DNA from: Nitrospirota bacterium
GTDB taxonomy: Bacteria > Nitrospirota > Thermodesulfovibrionia > Thermodesulfovibrionales > JdFR-86
Assembly: GCA_030667205.1 (NCBI GenBank)
Contig: DAOUWH010000070.1
Span: 1 to 7,282 of the forward strand
Length of the DNA stretch: 7,282 bases
Direction of reading: 5' to 3'
Shown here: positions 5,610 to 7,282 of the stretch, piece by piece
Layout of the letters: the number at the start of each line of letters is the position of its first letter
Position numbering within the stretch: position 1 is the first letter of the stretch
Notes under the pieces: generated by a model
Told to the model about the DNA's origin: nothing
What the model saw: only the letters and a program-made list of their open reading frames with translations
The model's database searches: none
Translations under genes and position numbers: made by a program

Positions 5610-6026
5610 ATGGGCAAAAAACGGGCCGGCCTCTTACTGAGGGTCGTCTCAAAGAGCATTGATTTTATACTGATAATGGCTGCGGCGGAGGCGCTCCCGA
5701 AGGCCGGATGGCTCGCAGGGCTTATCTATTTATTGATAAGCGACGGCCTGTTTGAAGGCAGAAGCATCGGCAAGAAGCTAACGGGACTGAGGGTCGAGAA
5801 AGCCACTGGCGCCGCATGCACGATAAAGGACTCTATCCTCAGGAACAGCACCCTGGGGGCAGGCCTCATACTATGGAAGGTTCCCATTGTGGGATGGCTC
5901 CTGCTTGCGGCGGTAGTCGCGCTGGAGTTCGTAATACTTATTGGCAGCAACGAAGGCAGCCGTTTGGGCGATGAAATTGCAAAGACCTCCGTCGTTGAGA
6001 CGGCGGAGGCTGAACAGGAGAGCTGA
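5610..6026 (+). CDS. Small RDD-family integral membrane protein
   Basis: The 138-residue product shows the RDD-family pattern: R11 and D18 in the first membrane segment (LLRVVSKSIDFILIM), D45 in the second (YLLISDGLFEG), the following GRSIGKKLTGLRV (50-62) that is a hallmark of the family, then SILRN (75-79), a long hydrophobic region (82-111) and RLGDEIAKTSVV (118-129). It is an inner-membrane protein; some RDD proteins have been linked to ion or proton exchange, but the function here is unknown. Start choice: the frame can be extended to a TTG at 5589, but ATG 5610 gives the better N-terminus (MGKKRAGLLLR) and avoids the candidate promoter. The TGA at 6024-6026 overlaps the mreB ATG by one base, so the two are translationally coupled, suggesting a role tied to the envelope or cell shape. 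That link is inference from position. Confidence 0.85.
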   Translation: MGKKRAGLLLRVVSKSIDFILIMAAAEALPKAGWLAGLIYLLISDGLFEGRSIGKKLTGLRVEKATGAACTIKDSILRNSTLGAGLILWKVPIVGWLLLAAVVALEFVILIGSNEGSRLGDEIAKTSVVETAEAEQES

Positions 6027-7054
6027 TGTTCGGAAAACTGCTTGGACTTTTCTCCAATGACCTGGCAATAGACCTGGGCACCGCCAACACCCTTGTGTTT
6101 GTGAAGGACCGGGGGGTCGTCTGCAACGAGCCCTCGGTGGTGGTGCTGAGAAAAGACAATAAAAAACCCGTCGCAGTAGGCGCCGAGGCCAAGCGCATGC
6201 TCGGCAAGACCCCGGCGGACATAATCGCCATAAGGCCCATGAAAGACGGCGTCATAGCGGACTTCGACGCCACGGGCGAGATGCTCAAGTACTTTATAGC
6301 CAAAGTCCACAACAGGCGGAGCTTCCTGTCCCCCCGCGTGATAATCGGCGTGCCCTCGACCATCACGCAGGTGGAGCAGAGGGCGGTAAAGGACGCCGCG
6401 GCGGCCTCGGGCGCAAGAGAGGTCTACCTGATATCCGAGCCCATGGCTGCGGCAATAGGCGTGGGGCTTCCCATCGGCGAACCCTACGGAAGCATGATAG
6501 TCGATATAGGCGGCGGCACCACCGACATCGCGGTCATATCCCTCGACGGCATCGTCTACAGCAAGGCGGCGAAGGTCGGCGGCGACAAGATGGACGAGAC
6601 CATCATGGCCTACATCAAAAGGCGCTACAACCTCCTGATAGGCGAGAGGACCGCCGAGAATATAAAGATAGAGATAGGCTCGGCATGCGCCATAGAGGGC
6701 GAAGAGCCCAAGACAATGGGAATAAAGGGCAGGGACCTCATATCCGGCATCCCAAAAACCATCCAGATAAACGAAGAGGAAATCAGAGAAGCCATCTCCG
6801 AACCCATAAACGTAATCATCGATACGATGAGGGCCGCGCTTGAAAACACCCCGCCGGAACTCGCCGCCGACATCGTGGACAGGGGCATCGTGCTTGCCGG
6901 GGGCGGCTCTCTGCTCAGGGGGCTTGACACCCTTATAGCAAAGACCACGGGGCTCACTGTCATGGTCGCGGAGGACCCGCTCACGGCGGTGGTAAGGGGA
7001 GTGGGCCAGATGCTCGACGACATCCACCTCCTTAAGCGGGTCGCCATTAATTAA
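6026..7054 (+). CDS. mreB: Rod shape-determining protein MreB (bacterial actin homologue)
   Basis: MreB forms membrane-bound ATP-dependent filaments that guide the elongasome (MreC, MreD, RodA, PBP2) in lateral wall synthesis. The 342-residue product is full length for the family (about 335-350). The N-terminal MFGKLLGLFSNDLAIDLGTANT contains an amphipathic membrane-anchoring start and the phosphate-1 motif (15-22). DIGGGTTDIAV (160-170) is phosphate-2, SEPMAAAIG (137-145) is a conserved connecting segment, ERTAENIKIEIGSA (207-220) is the MreB signature, and LAGGGSLLRGLD (290-301) is the adenosine motif. An AGGAG lies about 6 bases before the ATG at 6026, inside the end of the RDD gene, with a TGATG stop-start overlap. 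mreC begins one base after its stop, so RDD-mreB-mreC is one operon. Confidence 0.98.
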   Translation: MFGKLLGLFSNDLAIDLGTANTLVFVKDRGVVCNEPSVVVLRKDNKKPVAVGAEAKRMLGKTPADIIAIRPMKDGVIADFDATGEMLKYFIAKVHNRRSFLSPRVIIGVPSTITQVEQRAVKDAAAASGAREVYLISEPMAAAIGVGLPIGEPYGSMIVDIGGGTTDIAVISLDGIVYSKAAKVGGDKMDETIMAYIKRRYNLLIGERTAENIKIEIGSACAIEGEEPKTMGIKGRDLISGIPKTIQINEEEIREAISEPINVIIDTMRAALENTPPELAADIVDRGIVLAGGGSLLRGLDTLIAKTTGLTVMVAEDPLTAVVRGVGQMLDDIHLLKRVAIN

Positions 7055-7055
7055 T

Positions 7056-7282
7056 ATGCCCAGGAAGCGTTTAAGGCTTTTTCTGACGCTTCTTTTTGCC
7101 TCAGTCCTCCTGATGACGCTCCAGAGCCGCTGGGGCCCTTTTAAACCCTTCCGCTTCCTGTCCTATCCGCTGAACCTCCTAAACGAACCTTACACTTCAG
7201 CGAAGACGTCCTTCCATGACACCCTTCGAAAGTACAACCTCAGAGAAGAACGGCTCAGGGAGATCGAAAGCGAACTTCTGAG
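7056..7282 (+). CDS. mreC: Rod shape-determining protein MreC, N-terminal part, cut by window edge
   Basis: MreC is a bitopic inner-membrane protein whose periplasmic domain organises the cell-elongation complex with MreB, MreD and PBP2. Only the first 75 codons are present. They encode a basic start (MPRKRLR), one membrane segment at about residues 8-22, a loop with SYPLNLLNEPYTS, and the beginning of a charged helix (LRKYNLREERLREIESELL) that fits the coiled coil preceding the MreC beta domains. The identification rests on position directly after mreB plus this topology, since the conserved beta-barrel region lies outside. The ATG is one base past the mreB TAA with no clear ribosome site, so translation probably depends on coupling to mreB. 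Confidence 0.88.
   Translation, partial: MPRKRLRLFLTLLFASVLLMTLQSRWGPFKPFRFLSYPLNLLNEPYTSAKTSFHDTLRKYNLREERLREIESELL

Noticed and set aside
5726..7027. Minus-strand open frame of 433 codons opposite the RDD gene and mreB
   Set aside because: It runs antisense through two genes with clear family motifs. Its composition, rich in His, Gly, Asp and Tyr, is typical of an antisense artefact.

Overview
This window looks like core chromosome from a sulfate-reducing bacterium, or at least one with dissimilatory sulfur metabolism. It has GC-rich codon third positions, AGGAGG-type ribosome binding sites in the sulfur cluster, and the cluster sat-aprB-aprA. The gene order sat-aprBA is the usual arrangement in dissimilatory sulfate reducers such as Desulfobacterota and Nitrospirota. 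I cannot fix the lineage from the sequence alone. No mobile element, CRISPR array, tRNA or rRNA gene was seen, and I found no convincing previously undescribed system. The unusual signals are local: duplications, a collapsed gene and structured intergenic DNA.

Left block, minus strand, read from 4164 down to 1: adk (adenylate kinase), sat (ATP sulfurylase), aprB (APS reductase beta, ferredoxin-like) and aprA (APS reductase alpha, flavoprotein, cut by the window edge). Together they make a coherent sulfate-activation module. Sat forms APS and pyrophosphate from sulfate and ATP. AprBA reduces APS to sulfite and AMP. Adk with ATP converts the AMP back to ADP. The adk-sat gap is almost entirely a perfect 29-bp tandem duplication that includes the end of adk. 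A 12-bp direct repeat likewise copies the end of sat just past its stop.

Middle: an AT-rich intergenic region (4165-4441) carries candidate promoters in both directions, a leader stem-loop before adk and a GC-rich hairpin. A 136-residue plus-strand gene follows. It looks like the N-terminus of a large multi-membrane-span glycosyltransferase/TPR-type protein joined directly to a short C-terminal tail, so it is probably an internal-deletion remnant. It converges on rdgB (XTP/dITP pyrophosphatase, minus strand).

Right block, plus strand: after a short divergent promoter region rich in small palindromes comes a small RDD-family membrane protein whose stop overlaps the start of mreB, then mreB and the first 75 codons of mreC. 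This is the start of a cell-shape (elongasome) operon with an RDD protein as first gene.
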